This document shows, piece after piece, positions 33,981 to 43,250 of a stretch of DNA of 64,000 nt; within the stretch, counting starts at the first letter, position 1; every line of letters starts with the position of its first letter. The translations under genes were made by a program, and so were the position numbers. Below the pieces are notes generated by a model. That model was not told where the DNA came from, did no database searches, and saw nothing but the letters and a program-made list of their open reading frames with translations. The DNA is taken from assembly GCF_042675745.1 (NCBI RefSeq), contig NZ_JBHTJM010000001.1, positions 110,343-174,342 on the forward strand. Reading direction: 5' to 3'. Source of the DNA: Pseudofulvibacter geojedonensis (GTDB lineage: Bacteria; Bacteroidota; Bacteroidia; Flavobacteriales; Flavobacteriaceae).

Positions 33981-36620
33981 TTAAAACAAAGTCCCCTGTT
34001 CTCCATCTCCTTCATTTATAGATTTTGATAAGTCTATATTGTTAGCAGGTATTTCTTTTTCATCTACTACTTCAATTTCCTCAGTTACCACTTCTTCTGG
34101 TGCTTCGTAGGGTAAAGGATCTAATAAATTAACTTGCTTTAACTTATCTGTAGTTAATTGGTTTCCTAAAGCTTTTAAGCCTTTAATCGCAATAAATTGT
34201 TCTAAATCTACTTCTTCATTCGGTTTTTGATCTTTTCCTCTTTGCTTAGAAAAAACTAATTCTGCTACTGGTCTGTAATCTGTAGCAACAATCTCCAACT
34301 GAGAGTTTGGGTGCTCAGAAATAAATAGTTCTTCTTTGTTTTCCGATTCAATTAAGAAACGCTTTACATAATAGCGTTCTTTATTACCATCGAAATAAAT
34401 AGCTGAAATAGGTTTATTAGGAATCCATTTTTCTAATACTATCATATCATCATCAAAATGCAAAGTTACTTCTGGAGTTACCGTTTTTACAATTCCTTTT
34501 TGTGATATAATTAGTAATTTATCATCTCCTTTAAATTCTCCTAACAACTCTCCTCTACCATCTAGATTTAATCGTTGTACACTATCATCAAACCAAATTT
34601 TTCTAGGTTTTAATGTAGAAACTCCTTTAGACTTTAGTTCTATACGTTTAACCGCATATTTAGTAACTAGATTACCTTTAGAAGCACGGCCTTTTACTAG
34701 TAAATCAGCAAAATCTAAATCCCATTTTAGTTTTTTAATACTACCCACCTGACGTAAATTAATGGTTACTACCTCAGCTTCTCCATTAGGGTTTGCTGTA
34801 AAATACGTAACCATAGAACCTTTATTACCTTGAGTAATATAATATTCTTTATCTCTTGTTACACTTGTTACCGAGAAACGTTTTATATAAGAAGCTTTAG
34901 ATGTACCGTCTTTGTATATAGCATTATAAATAGTGCGCTTGTCTTTCTTTTTAAAGACTGCAACATGAATAATGTTTTTACCAATAAATGTTTTAGAGGC
35001 TACCTTGGTAACCATCATTTTACCATCTCTGGTAAAGGCTATAATATCATCAATATCAGCACAGTCTGCAACATATTCGTCTTTACGTAACGATGTACCT
35101 ACAAAGCCTTCTTCTCTATTTACATATAGTTTGGTATTACGAATAATAACTTTGGTAGCATCTACATCTCCAAATAAACGCAATTCGGTTTTACGTTCTT
35201 TACCTTCGCCATAATCTTTCTTTAAACGAGTAAAATACGAAATAGCATATTCTATTAAATTCTCTAAATGGTGCTTTACTTCTTCTATTTGACCTTCTAA
35301 AGCTTCTATTTTCTGTTGTGCTTTATCTATATCGAATTTAGAAATACGCTTAATTCTAATTTCAGTTAAACGAACAATGTCGTCTTCGGTAACCGCTCGT
35401 TTAAGATGCTTAATATGTGGCTGCAATCCTTTGTCTATAGCAGCAATCACTCCTTCCCAAGTTTCTTCTTCTTCTATTAAACGGTAAATTCTATTTTCTA
35501 TGAATATTCTCTCTAACGAAGCAAAATGCCATTGTTCTTGTAATTCAGATAACTGAATTTCTAACTCACTCTTTAGTAAATATACGGTATGATCTGTAGA
35601 TCTACGCAACATTTCTGAGACCCCTATAAAAACTGGTTTATTATTATCAATAACACAACCTAAAGGAGAAATAGATGTTTCACAATTGGTAAAAGCATAT
35701 AAAGCATCTATTGTTTTATCTGGCGATATACTGGCCGGAAGATGTATTAAAATCTCTACCTCAGCAGCTGTATTATCTTCAATTTTTTTAATCTTAATTT
35801 TACCCTTGTCGTTAGCTTTCAGTATAGAGTCTATCAGGCTAGAGGTTGTTGTAGAAAAAGGAATTTCACTAATTACTAAGGTGTTTTTATCTTGTTGTGC
35901 GATTTTTGCTCTAACACGAACTTTTCCTCCTCTCAGTCCATCATTATAATTACTTACATCTGCTATACCAGCTGTTGGAAAATCTGGAAATAAGGTAAAC
36001 TTTTTACCTTTTAAATGTTTAATAGAAGCGTCTATTAATTCATTGAAGTTATGTGGCAATATTTTAGTAGATAAACCTACAGCAATACCTTCTGCTCCTT
36101 GAGCCAATAGCAATGGAAACATTACAGGTAAATTTACAGGTTCTTTATTTCTACCATCGTAAGATTGTTGCCACTCAGTAATTTTAGGGTTATAAACAAC
36201 ATCTAGAGCAAACTTAGATAAACGTGCTTCTATATACCTAGAAGCTGCTGCTCTATCTCCTGTTAAAATATTTCCCCAGTTACCCTGAGTATCTATTAGC
36301 AAGTCTTTCTGCCCAATTTGTACCATAGCATCGGCAATACTCATATCACCATGAGGGTGATACTGCATGGTATGACCAACAATATTAGCTACTTTGTTAT
36401 AACGTCCATCATCTTTTTCTTTTAAAGAATGCATAATACGACGCTGTACGGGCTTAAAACCATCGTCTATAGCTGGTACGGCTCTTTCTAAAATTACATA
36501 CGAAGCATAATCTAAAAACCAGTCTTTGTACATACCAGTAACTCTAGTAATGGTTTCTTTGGTATGTTGTTCATTACTGTTTAGCTCTTCTTCATTATTT
36601 AAATTGTCTTCTACGCTCAT
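33981..36620 (-). CDS. parC: DNA topoisomerase IV subunit A
   Basis: Type IIA topoisomerase breakage-reunion subunit, 879 aa. Winged-helix DNA-binding core with FKPVQRRIMHSL, VGHTMQYHPHGD and the active-site tyrosine in AASRYIEARLS; the coiled-coil gate (DKAQQKIEALEGQIEEVKHHLENLI); then a C-terminal beta-pinwheel (DVDATKVIIRNTKLYVNREEG...). Assigned ParC rather than GyrA because its partner ParE-like subunit is adjacent and the C-terminal domain lacks a clear GyrA box. Start ATG at 36620 abuts the upstream membrane-protein gene, implying co-transcription. Confidence 0.94.
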   Translation of the reverse strand: MSVEDNLNNEEELNSNEQHTKETITRVTGMYKDWFLDYASYVILERAVPAIDDGFKPVQRRIMHSLKEKDDGRYNKVANIVGHTMQYHPHGDMSIADAMVQIGQKDLLIDTQGNWGNILTGDRAAASRYIEARLSKFALDVVYNPKITEWQQSYDGRNKEPVNLPVMFPLLLAQGAEGIAVGLSTKILPHNFNELIDASIKHLKGKKFTLFPDFPTAGIADVSNYNDGLRGGKVRVRAKIAQQDKNTLVISEIPFSTTTSSLIDSILKANDKGKIKIKKIEDNTAAEVEILIHLPASISPDKTIDALYAFTNCETSISPLGCVIDNNKPVFIGVSEMLRRSTDHTVYLLKSELEIQLSELQEQWHFASLERIFIENRIYRLIEEEETWEGVIAAIDKGLQPHIKHLKRAVTEDDIVRLTEIRIKRISKFDIDKAQQKIEALEGQIEEVKHHLENLIEYAISYFTRLKKDYGEGKERKTELRLFGDVDATKVIIRNTKLYVNREEGFVGTSLRKDEYVADCADIDDIIAFTRDGKMMVTKVASKTFIGKNIIHVAVFKKKDKRTIYNAIYKDGTSKASYIKRFSVTSVTRDKEYYITQGNKGSMVTYFTANPNGEAEVVTINLRQVGSIKKLKWDLDFADLLVKGRASKGNLVTKYAVKRIELKSKGVSTLKPRKIWFDDSVQRLNLDGRGELLGEFKGDDKLLIISQKGIVKTVTPEVTLHFDDDMIVLEKWIPNKPISAIYFDGNKERYYVKRFLIESENKEELFISEHPNSQLEIVATDYRPVAELVFSKQRGKDQKPNEEVDLEQFIAIKGLKALGNQLTTDKLKQVNLLDPLPYEAPEEVVTEEIEVVDEKEIPANNIDLSKSINEGDGEQGTLF

Positions 36621-37091
36621 TTATATTGATGAATTTTCTCGTACTACTTTATTTAAAGAGGCTTTTAAAGCTTTTATCTTTTTATTACTTAAAAGTGTAA
36701 CATCTACACTAGTCTTTTTTACTGTATTATTACTTTTGATATACAAATGTATTTTTTTGGAAAAAAAATAATTTGAATAACCAAATTTATACAGCTTTGT
36801 TTTAGGTATCTCAATTCTTTGCTCTCTGTAATTATTATACTCAGATAATAATATACCTTTTCTTATTATCACTAAACCTAAGCCCGTGCTATCATATTCA
36901 AAATAGGTAGCTTTTTGATGCCAGTATATTAGTAATAAAAGCAAACTTACTACCAAGATTATACTATCTATATTTGAAATAGAGTCGTTTAGAACTATTA
37001 CTTTATATAAATAATAACCTATTAGTATCCCTATTAATAGGCCATATGTTAGTTTATATTTTGTTATTTTTTTTTCGTTTGAAAATTTCAT
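36621..37091 (-). CDS. membrane protein with PH-like domain between parE and parC
   Basis: 156 aa: two closely spaced membrane helices (~15-30 and ~42-57, IILVVSLLLLLIYW) followed by a soluble beta-rich domain (FEYDSTGLGLVIIRKG...QRIEIPKTKLYKFGY...HLYIKSNN...SVDVTLLSNKKIKALKASLNK) whose strands plus final helix look like a bacterial PH-type domain. No signal for enzymatic activity. The stop codon directly abuts the parC ATG. It may simply ride with the topoisomerase genes. Confidence 0.75.
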   Translation of the reverse strand: MKFSNEKKITKYKLTYGLLIGILIGYYLYKVIVLNDSISNIDSIILVVSLLLLLIYWHQKATYFEYDSTGLGLVIIRKGILLSEYNNYREQRIEIPKTKLYKFGYSNYFFSKKIHLYIKSNNTVKKTSVDVTLLSNKKIKALKASLNKVVRENSSI

Positions 37092-37165
37092 CCCCCAACT
37101 TAATTTTCAATGATTAGTGTTTCTCTTATAGTTTGAATTTACATTATCTTTTCATCTTCAACTCG

Positions 37166-39019
37166 TTATTCTTCTAATAAATCTAATTCTACTTTAAGAT
37201 TGTTAATAATAAATTTTTGTCTATCAGGAGTATTCTTTCCCATATAAAACTGTAAAAGGTTTTCTATAGACGTTGCTGTATCTAACATAACCGGATCTAA
37301 CCTCATATCATCTCCAATAAAATATTTAAATTCATCTGGAGATATCTCACCTAGTCCCTTAAATCGAGTAATCTCTGGTTTACCTTTTAATTTTTCTATT
37401 GCATTGATACGCTCTTCTTCAGAATAACAATAAATCGTTTCTTTTTTGTTACGTACTCTAAATAGCGGTGTTTCTAATATATATAGATGTCCTTCTTTTA
37501 TTAACTCTGGAAAAAACTGTAAAAAGAATGTAATTAGTAACAAACGAATATGCATACCATCTACATCGGCATCGGTAGCAATTACAATATTGTTGTAACG
37601 AAGATCTGAAAGTGATTCTTCTATATTTAAAGCGGCTTGGAGCAAGTTAAACTCTTCGTTTTCATACACAATTTTTTTAGACATTCCGTATGAGTTTAAA
37701 GGCTTACCTCTTAAACTAAATACCGCTTGTGTATTTACATCTCTCGATTTAGTAATAGATCCACTTGCAGAATCTCCCTCTGTTATAAATAAGGTAGACT
37801 CTAACCTGCGCTCTTTTTTTACATCACCCAAATGTACTCTACAGTCTCTTAGTTTTTTGTTATGCAAAGATGCTTTCTTGGCACGCTCTTTTGCTAATTT
37901 TCTAATTCCTGATAATTCCTTTCGTTCACGCTCTGCTTGCAAAATTTTACGCTGTAAAGCTTCTGCAACATCGTTGTTCTTGTGTAAATAATTATCTAGG
38001 TATTTTTTAACAAAATCGTTGATGTATGTTCTTACCGTAGGTAATCCTCCTCCCATTTCTACAGAACCCAACTTTGTTTTGGTCTGACTCTCAAAAACAG
38101 GTTCCATAACTTTAATTGCTATTGCAGCAATAATAGACTTTCTAACGTCGGAAGCATCATAATTTTTTCCGTAAAAATCACGAATAGTCTTAACTAGAGA
38201 CTCTCTAAAAGCTGCTTGATGTGTTCCTCCTTGTGTGGTATGCTGACCATTTACAAAAGAATGATATTCTTCTGAATACTGAGTTTTACTATGAGTAATG
38301 GCTATTTCTATATCATCTCCTTTTAAATGGATGATAGGATATAGCATATCTTCTTTATTGTTGTTATCTTCTAGAAGATCTTTTAATCCGTTTTCTGAAA
38401 AATATTTTTCTCCATTAAAGATGATGGTCAAACCTGGGTTTAAGTACACGTAGTTTTTCAACATTTTAACTACGTATTCTGAACGGAACTTATAATTTTT
38501 AAAAATACTTTCATCTGGTATAAAAGTAACTTTAGTTCCCTTTCTTGCTGAAACCGATTCTACAGGAAATTCTTCTGTTATATTTCCTTGAGAAAACTCT
38601 ACTGCTTTTCGCTGGTTGTCTCTATTCGATTCTACTCTAAAAAATGTAGACAGAGCATTTACAGCTTTTGTACCTACACCGTTTAGACCTACAGACTTCT
38701 TAAACGCTCTAGAATCATATTTCCCCCCTGTATTCATTTTAGAAACTACATCGACTACTTTTCCTAACGGAATACCTCTACCGTAATCTCTAATAGATAC
38801 TTTTTTATCTTTAATACTTATTTCAATGGTTTTACCTGCTCCCATGACAAACTCGTCTATAGAGTTGTCTAAAACTTCTTTTAGCAAAATATAAATACCA
38901 TCGTCTGCAGAAGAACCATCGCCTAATTTACCAATATACATTCCAGGACGCATACGAATATGCTCTTTCCAGTCTAATGAACGGATATTATCTTCGGTAT
39001 ATTTAGTTTCTTGCGACAT
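37166..39019 (-). CDS. parE: DNA topoisomerase IV subunit B
   Basis: ATPase subunit, 617 aa. GHKL ATP-binding motifs: EVLDNSIDEFVMG, DYGRGIPLG, KSVGLNGVGTKAVNALS and QTKTKLGS; Toprim motifs FITEGDSASGSI (catalytic Glu) and ATDADVDGMHIRLLL (Mg-binding Asp pair). Short C-terminus (ending NNLKVELDLLEE) fits ParE. ATP hydrolysis drives the ParC gate to decatenate daughter chromosomes. parE-membrane protein-parC probably form one operon. Confidence 0.96.
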   Translation of the reverse strand: MSQETKYTEDNIRSLDWKEHIRMRPGMYIGKLGDGSSADDGIYILLKEVLDNSIDEFVMGAGKTIEISIKDKKVSIRDYGRGIPLGKVVDVVSKMNTGGKYDSRAFKKSVGLNGVGTKAVNALSTFFRVESNRDNQRKAVEFSQGNITEEFPVESVSARKGTKVTFIPDESIFKNYKFRSEYVVKMLKNYVYLNPGLTIIFNGEKYFSENGLKDLLEDNNNKEDMLYPIIHLKGDDIEIAITHSKTQYSEEYHSFVNGQHTTQGGTHQAAFRESLVKTIRDFYGKNYDASDVRKSIIAAIAIKVMEPVFESQTKTKLGSVEMGGGLPTVRTYINDFVKKYLDNYLHKNNDVAEALQRKILQAERERKELSGIRKLAKERAKKASLHNKKLRDCRVHLGDVKKERRLESTLFITEGDSASGSITKSRDVNTQAVFSLRGKPLNSYGMSKKIVYENEEFNLLQAALNIEESLSDLRYNNIVIATDADVDGMHIRLLLITFFLQFFPELIKEGHLYILETPLFRVRNKKETIYCYSEEERINAIEKLKGKPEITRFKGLGEISPDEFKYFIGDDMRLDPVMLDTATSIENLLQFYMGKNTPDRQKFIINNLKVELDLLEE

Positions 39020-39114
39020 AGAACAACGAACGTTTTAGGATATGATGCTAATATAACATTTCATTAAAAAAAATAAAAGCGCAATTAAGACTTTTATTTA
39101 ACAGATTTTTCACC

Positions 39115-39153
39115 ACAAAAAAACCTCAAATAACAATCTGCTAAATGAGGTTT
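39115..39153 (-). terminator. ychF terminator
   Basis: AAACCTCA (39121-39128) pairs with TGAGGTTT (39146-39153); on the minus strand seven T residues follow. It lies 25 nt beyond the ychF stop. Confidence 0.82.
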
Positions 39154-39177
39154 GTATATATTATTATTTAAGTTTAC

Positions 39178-40269
39178 TTACACATTAAATCTAAAGTGCA
39201 TTACATCTCCATCTTTAACAATATATTCTTTCCCTTCTACTCCTAATTTACCAGCTTCTTTAACTTTAGCTTCGCTACCGTATTCTACATAGTTATCATA
39301 ACCAATAACCTCTGCCCTAATGAAGCCTTTTTCAAAATCTGTATGTATTACTCCAGCAGCCTGTGGTGCCGTTGCTCCTATAGGAATAGTCCACGCTCTC
39401 ACCTCTTTAACTCCAGCTGTAAAATATGTTTGCAAGTTTAGTAACTTATAAGCCGAACGTATTAAACGAGATACACCTGGCTCTTCTAAACCTATATCTT
39501 GTAAGAACATTTGTTGTTCTTCGTAATCTTCTAATTCTGCTATGTCAGACTCTGTTCCTACAGCTAATATAATAATCTCTGCATCTTCACTCTTAACAGC
39601 CTCTCTAACACGCTCTACATATGCGTTACCATCTTTAGCAGACGCTTCATCTACATTACATACATACAATACAGGCTTAGCTGTTAACAACTGAAATTCA
39701 TCAACTAAAACCTGTTCTTTTTCATTTGCATCAAATACTCTTGCAGATTGCCCAGACTCTAATAATTCTTTTAGCTTATTTAAAGTAGACTGCTCTAACA
39801 ATGCATCTTTATTACCTGTTTTAGCTGCTCTATTTACTTTTTCTAAACGCTTTTCTATCGTTTCTAAATCTTTTAATTGTAATTCAAAATCAATAGTTTC
39901 TTTATCTCTAATAGGATCCACTGAAGCATCAACATGCACTATATTATCATTGTCAAAACAACGCAATACATGCAAAATTGCGTCACATTCTCTAATATTC
40001 GCTAAAAATTTATTTCCTAAACCCTCTCCTTTACTAGCTCCTTTTACTAAACCAGCAATATCTACAATCTCTACAGTAGCAGGCATTACTTTCTCTGGAG
40101 AAACCAACTCTTCTAATTTAGAAAGTCTAGGATCTGGTACATTTACCACTCCTACATTAGGCTCTATAGTACAAAAAGGGAAATTAGCACTTTGTGCTTT
40201 AGCGTTAGATAAACAATTAAATAAAGTTGATTTACCTACATTAGGCAATCCTACAATTCCTGCTTTCAT
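39178..40269 (-). CDS. ychF: redox-regulated ATPase YchF (Obg-like, OLA1)
   Basis: 363 aa TRAFAC P-loop protein that binds ATP rather than GTP and associates with ribosomes. Walker A GLPNVGKSTLFN (residues 6-17), G3-type VDIAGLVKGASKGEGLGN, the altered G4 motif (NVDE) that explains ATP preference, a coiled-coil insertion (LQLKDLETIEKRLEKV) and a C-terminal TGS domain (LLNLQTYFTAGVKEVRAWTI...GDVMHFRFNV). Single gene. Confidence 0.97.
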   Translation of the reverse strand: MKAGIVGLPNVGKSTLFNCLSNAKAQSANFPFCTIEPNVGVVNVPDPRLSKLEELVSPEKVMPATVEIVDIAGLVKGASKGEGLGNKFLANIRECDAILHVLRCFDNDNIVHVDASVDPIRDKETIDFELQLKDLETIEKRLEKVNRAAKTGNKDALLEQSTLNKLKELLESGQSARVFDANEKEQVLVDEFQLLTAKPVLYVCNVDEASAKDGNAYVERVREAVKSEDAEIIILAVGTESDIAELEDYEEQQMFLQDIGLEEPGVSRLIRSAYKLLNLQTYFTAGVKEVRAWTIPIGATAPQAAGVIHTDFEKGFIRAEVIGYDNYVEYGSEAKVKEAGKLGVEGKEYIVKDGDVMHFRFNV

Positions 40270-40595
40270 GAATTTTTATATTTGAAAAGCTATAACATAA
40301 CAGCTTCTGTATTTTCAGCAGGCAAAACTACATAATTTTAAGCACATTTCTAACACTTAAAATAATGATTTAAACGAAAGTTATACTGACTTAAAATAAG
40401 TTTACTATAAACTCAACAACAGTTATCACTATAGTCATAACATACTTTACTAAAACACTCATAATTAGTTAGTTTTAATTCATTTCAAAAATACAACTTC
40501 TAAATTAATTAGAGCCATTTCTTACAAAACATTAATGTTAATTTAACAAAAAAGAGGCATCAAGCCTCTTTTAAAACACTATACATATTTTTATT
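40270..40595. other. intergenic region between ychF and ferredoxin genes
   Basis: 326 bp without a credible gene, very AT-rich. It holds a minus-strand TAGTTTTG (40323-40330), a possible -7 box for ychF, a plus-strand TATATTTG (40277-40284) pointing into the gap, and the ferredoxin terminator at its far end. No tRNA or other recognisable RNA seen. Confidence 0.6.
40548..40573 (-). terminator. ferredoxin terminator (may be bidirectional)
   Basis: AAAAAAGAGGC, loop atcaa, GCCTCTTTT, 23 nt after the ferredoxin stop, with A/T runs on both sides. Confidence 0.9.
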
Positions 40596-40949
40596 TTATC
40601 CTTCAGGGTGCATAAAAGCTTGCTTCCCTAGCAATTCTTCTTCAGTCTCTACCACATCCTCATCTGGCACACAACAATCTACAGGGCAAACAGCCGCACA
40701 TTGTGGCTCTTCATGAAACCCTTTGCATTCTGTACATTTATCAGGAACAATATAATAAATCTCATCACTAATAGGCTCTTGAGCATCTTCTGCCGTAACT
40801 GTTTTTCCGTTTGGCAACACTACATTTCCTTCTAAAGCAGTACCATCAGCATAACGCCAATCATCAGAAGCTTCATAAATAGCTGTATTTGGGCATTCTG
40901 GCTCACAAGCTCCGCAGTTAATGCATTCGTCTGTTATAATAATAGCCAT
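40596..40949 (-). CDS. fdx: 4Fe-4S dicluster ferredoxin
   Basis: 117 aa. First cluster motif CINCGACEPECP (residues 9-20); the second, CTECKGFHEEPQCAAVCP, has the longer Cys spacing typical of Allochromatium/proteobacterial YfhL-type ferredoxins, with an additional acidic tail (DEDVVETEEELLGK). Low-potential electron carrier in the cytosol. A ~25-residue insertion (DWRYADGTALEGNVVLPNGKTV) between the two cluster motifs is a Bacteroidota feature. It is divergent from the acyl-CoA reductase operon and may supply electrons to a neighbour, which is not shown. Confidence 0.94.
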   Translation of the reverse strand: MAIIITDECINCGACEPECPNTAIYEASDDWRYADGTALEGNVVLPNGKTVTAEDAQEPISDEIYYIVPDKCTECKGFHEEPQCAAVCPVDCCVPDEDVVETEEELLGKQAFMHPEG

Positions 40950-41007
40950 AATATAATTTCTTTATTTTAATTCTTACTTAACTTATCTATAGAACTAGCT
41001 TTCTTTA

Positions 41008-41015
41008 TATCTTTG
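41008..41015 (+). promoter_or_regulatory. candidate -7 box of the reductase-serC operon
   Basis: TATCTTTG fits TANNTTTG, 55 nt before the ATG at 41071. No -33 TTG at normal spacing. Confidence 0.4.
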
Positions 41016-41070
41016 CAGTTCTGATTAGCGAATACAAAAATAACGCCAAAAGCATTTAGATTCAAAATAA

Positions 41071-42132
41071 ATGAGTAATATAATTCAACGCATAGAAGCT
41101 TTTTCTCAATTAGGACAATTTTTAAGTCAGTTTACAACAGAGAGAATTAGCAAAAAAGAGCAAGTTTTACATAACGATTTGTTTTTCGACGCCTTTAAAA
41201 TGCAAGTAGAACGAGCTCAAGAATTTAACGGTTGGTTTACTTTAGATAATGTTTTGTTTTCTTGCGAAGGATGGTCTAAATCATTAACAAATGAGAATTT
41301 AAATAAATTTATTGATAGCATCAATATAAAGAAAAACACACCAAAAACTATTGCTATAATAATGGCAGGCAATATACCTCTTGTTGGCTTTCATGATTTT
41401 CTTTCGGTATTATTAATGGGCAACTCTGTTGTTGTAAAACAATCTTCTAACGATAAACATTTATTACCTATTCTTGCTAAATATTTAGAATATATTGAAC
41501 CTAGTTTAAAAGGACAAATTACTTTTACTGAAGAAAAGCTAGAAAATTTTGACGCTGTAATAGCAACCGGAAGTAATAATACTGCTCGTTATTTTGATTA
41601 TTACTTTGGCAAATACCCATCTATCATTAGAAAAAATAGAAATTCGATAGCTATACTTACAGGTAATGAAACTGATGATGAACTAAACGGATTAGCTGAT
41701 GACATCTTTAGGTATTTTGGTTTAGGATGCAGAAGTGTATCTAAATTATTTATCCCTAAAGGATATAATTTTGACAAATTGTTCAATGCTGTATTTAAAT
41801 ACAAAGACATTATAAACAATGCTAAATACGCCAATAACTACGATTATAACAAAGCTGTCTATTTAATGAGTCTATTTGACCTATTAGAAAATGGCTTTTT
41901 GATGCTGAAAGAAGATACTAGCTACGCCTCTCCTATTGCCTCTTTATTTTATGAATATTACGACGATAGCAATTCGTTAAAAGAAAAGATTAATTCTGAT
42001 AAAGAAAAAATACAGTGTGTAGTTGGTAATGGTTTTATAGATAATGAAATTGCATTCGGACAAACACAATTACCTACTCTATTAGATTTTGCCGATGGGG
42101 TAAACACTTTAGAGTTTTTAAATAATTTGTAA
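41071..42132 (+). CDS. LuxC-like acyl-CoA reductase
   Basis: 353 aa of the aldehyde-dehydrogenase-superfamily LuxC branch, which reduces acyl-CoA or acyl-thioesters to aldehydes with NADPH. The nucleotide-binding IIMAGNIPLVGFHDFLSVLLMGNSVVVKQS block, ATGSNNTARYFDYYF and the catalytic cysteine Cys220 in FGLGCRSVSKLF are visible. The family is shorter than LuxC itself (about 480 aa). It opens an operon with serC (44-nt gap) and a SerA-like gene, so its substrate may relate to serine or an acyl group rather than to luminescence; this association is not explained. Confidence 0.85.
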   Translation: MSNIIQRIEAFSQLGQFLSQFTTERISKKEQVLHNDLFFDAFKMQVERAQEFNGWFTLDNVLFSCEGWSKSLTNENLNKFIDSINIKKNTPKTIAIIMAGNIPLVGFHDFLSVLLMGNSVVVKQSSNDKHLLPILAKYLEYIEPSLKGQITFTEEKLENFDAVIATGSNNTARYFDYYFGKYPSIIRKNRNSIAILTGNETDDELNGLADDIFRYFGLGCRSVSKLFIPKGYNFDKLFNAVFKYKDIINNAKYANNYDYNKAVYLMSLFDLLENGFLMLKEDTSYASPIASLFYEYYDDSNSLKEKINSDKEKIQCVVGNGFIDNEIAFGQTQLPTLLDFADGVNTLEFLNNL

Positions 42133-42176
42133 TTAACACAACTTAAATAAGCCTTTCGCTTTCTCGGAAGTATAAA

Positions 42177-43250
42177 ATGAAAAAACACAACTTTAGCGCT
42201 GGACCGTGTATTTTACCGCAAGAGGTATTAGTAAAAGCATCTGAAGCTTTAATTAATTTTGACGGGTTAGATTTATCATTAATAGAAATATCTCATCGAA
42301 GCCCGAATTTTGTTGCAGTAATAGAAAAAGCTAGACATTTAGTTTTAGAACTTTTAAATCTTGAAGGAAAGGGCTATCAAGTATTATTTCTACAAGGTGG
42401 AGCTAGCTCTCAATTTTTATTAAGTGCATATAACTTAATGAAAGATCAAAACGGAAAGGCTGCTTACCTAAATACAGGTACTTGGTCTAGTAAAGCTATT
42501 AAAGAAGCTAAATTATTTGGAGAGTTAGCAGAAGTTGCTTCTTCTAAAGATAAAAATTTCAATTACATCCCTAAAGATTATATTATTCCAAGCGATGTAG
42601 ATTATTTTCACACTACAAGTAATAATACTATTTACGGTACACAAATGCATTCTTTTCCTGAATTTAACGGAATTAATGTTTGTGATATGAGCTCAGACAT
42701 CTTTTCTAGGTCGCTAGACTTTTCAAAGTTTGATCTTATTTATGCTGGAGCGCAGAAAAATATGGGTCCTGCAGGAACCACTTTAGTAGTTGTAAAAGAA
42801 TCTATCTTAGGAAATACAGGAAGAACAATTCCTTCTATGTTAGATTATCAAGTGCATATAGCCAAAGATAGCATGTTTAACACTCCACCTGTTTTTGCTG
42901 TATACACATCTATGCTAACTTTAGAATGGTTAAAAGATCTAGGCGGAATTAAAGCAATAGAAAAAATCAACAATCAAAAAGCACAATTATTATATCAAGA
43001 AATAGATCGAAATCCTCTATTTACTGGTGTTTCTGCTACTGAAGATAGAAGTAAAATGAATGCTACTTTTACTTTGAATAACGAATCCCATTCCGATTTA
43101 TTCGATACTATTTGGGAAGAAGCTGGAATAAATGGTTTAAACGGACATAGAAGTGTTGGTGGTTATAGAGCTTCTATGTACAACGCTTTAACTATAGAAA
43201 GTGTAGAAGTTTTAGTAAACTGCATGCAAGAATTAGAAAGAAAAGCATAA
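42177..43250 (+). CDS. serC: phosphoserine aminotransferase
   Basis: PLP enzyme that converts 3-phosphohydroxypyruvate and glutamate to phosphoserine; also used in B6 synthesis in some bacteria. NFSAGPCILPQEV opens the protein; FLQGGASSQF, TGTWSSKAI and the Schiff-base lysine in YAGAQKNMGPAGTTLVV are all present, as are the family-specific GGYRASMYNAL ending residues. 357 aa is normal. It ends one base before the SerA-like gene, indicating tight coupling. Confidence 0.97.
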   Translation: MKKHNFSAGPCILPQEVLVKASEALINFDGLDLSLIEISHRSPNFVAVIEKARHLVLELLNLEGKGYQVLFLQGGASSQFLLSAYNLMKDQNGKAAYLNTGTWSSKAIKEAKLFGELAEVASSKDKNFNYIPKDYIIPSDVDYFHTTSNNTIYGTQMHSFPEFNGINVCDMSSDIFSRSLDFSKFDLIYAGAQKNMGPAGTTLVVVKESILGNTGRTIPSMLDYQVHIAKDSMFNTPPVFAVYTSMLTLEWLKDLGGIKAIEKINNQKAQLLYQEIDRNPLFTGVSATEDRSKMNATFTLNNESHSDLFDTIWEEAGINGLNGHRSVGGYRASMYNALTIESVEVLVNCMQELERKA

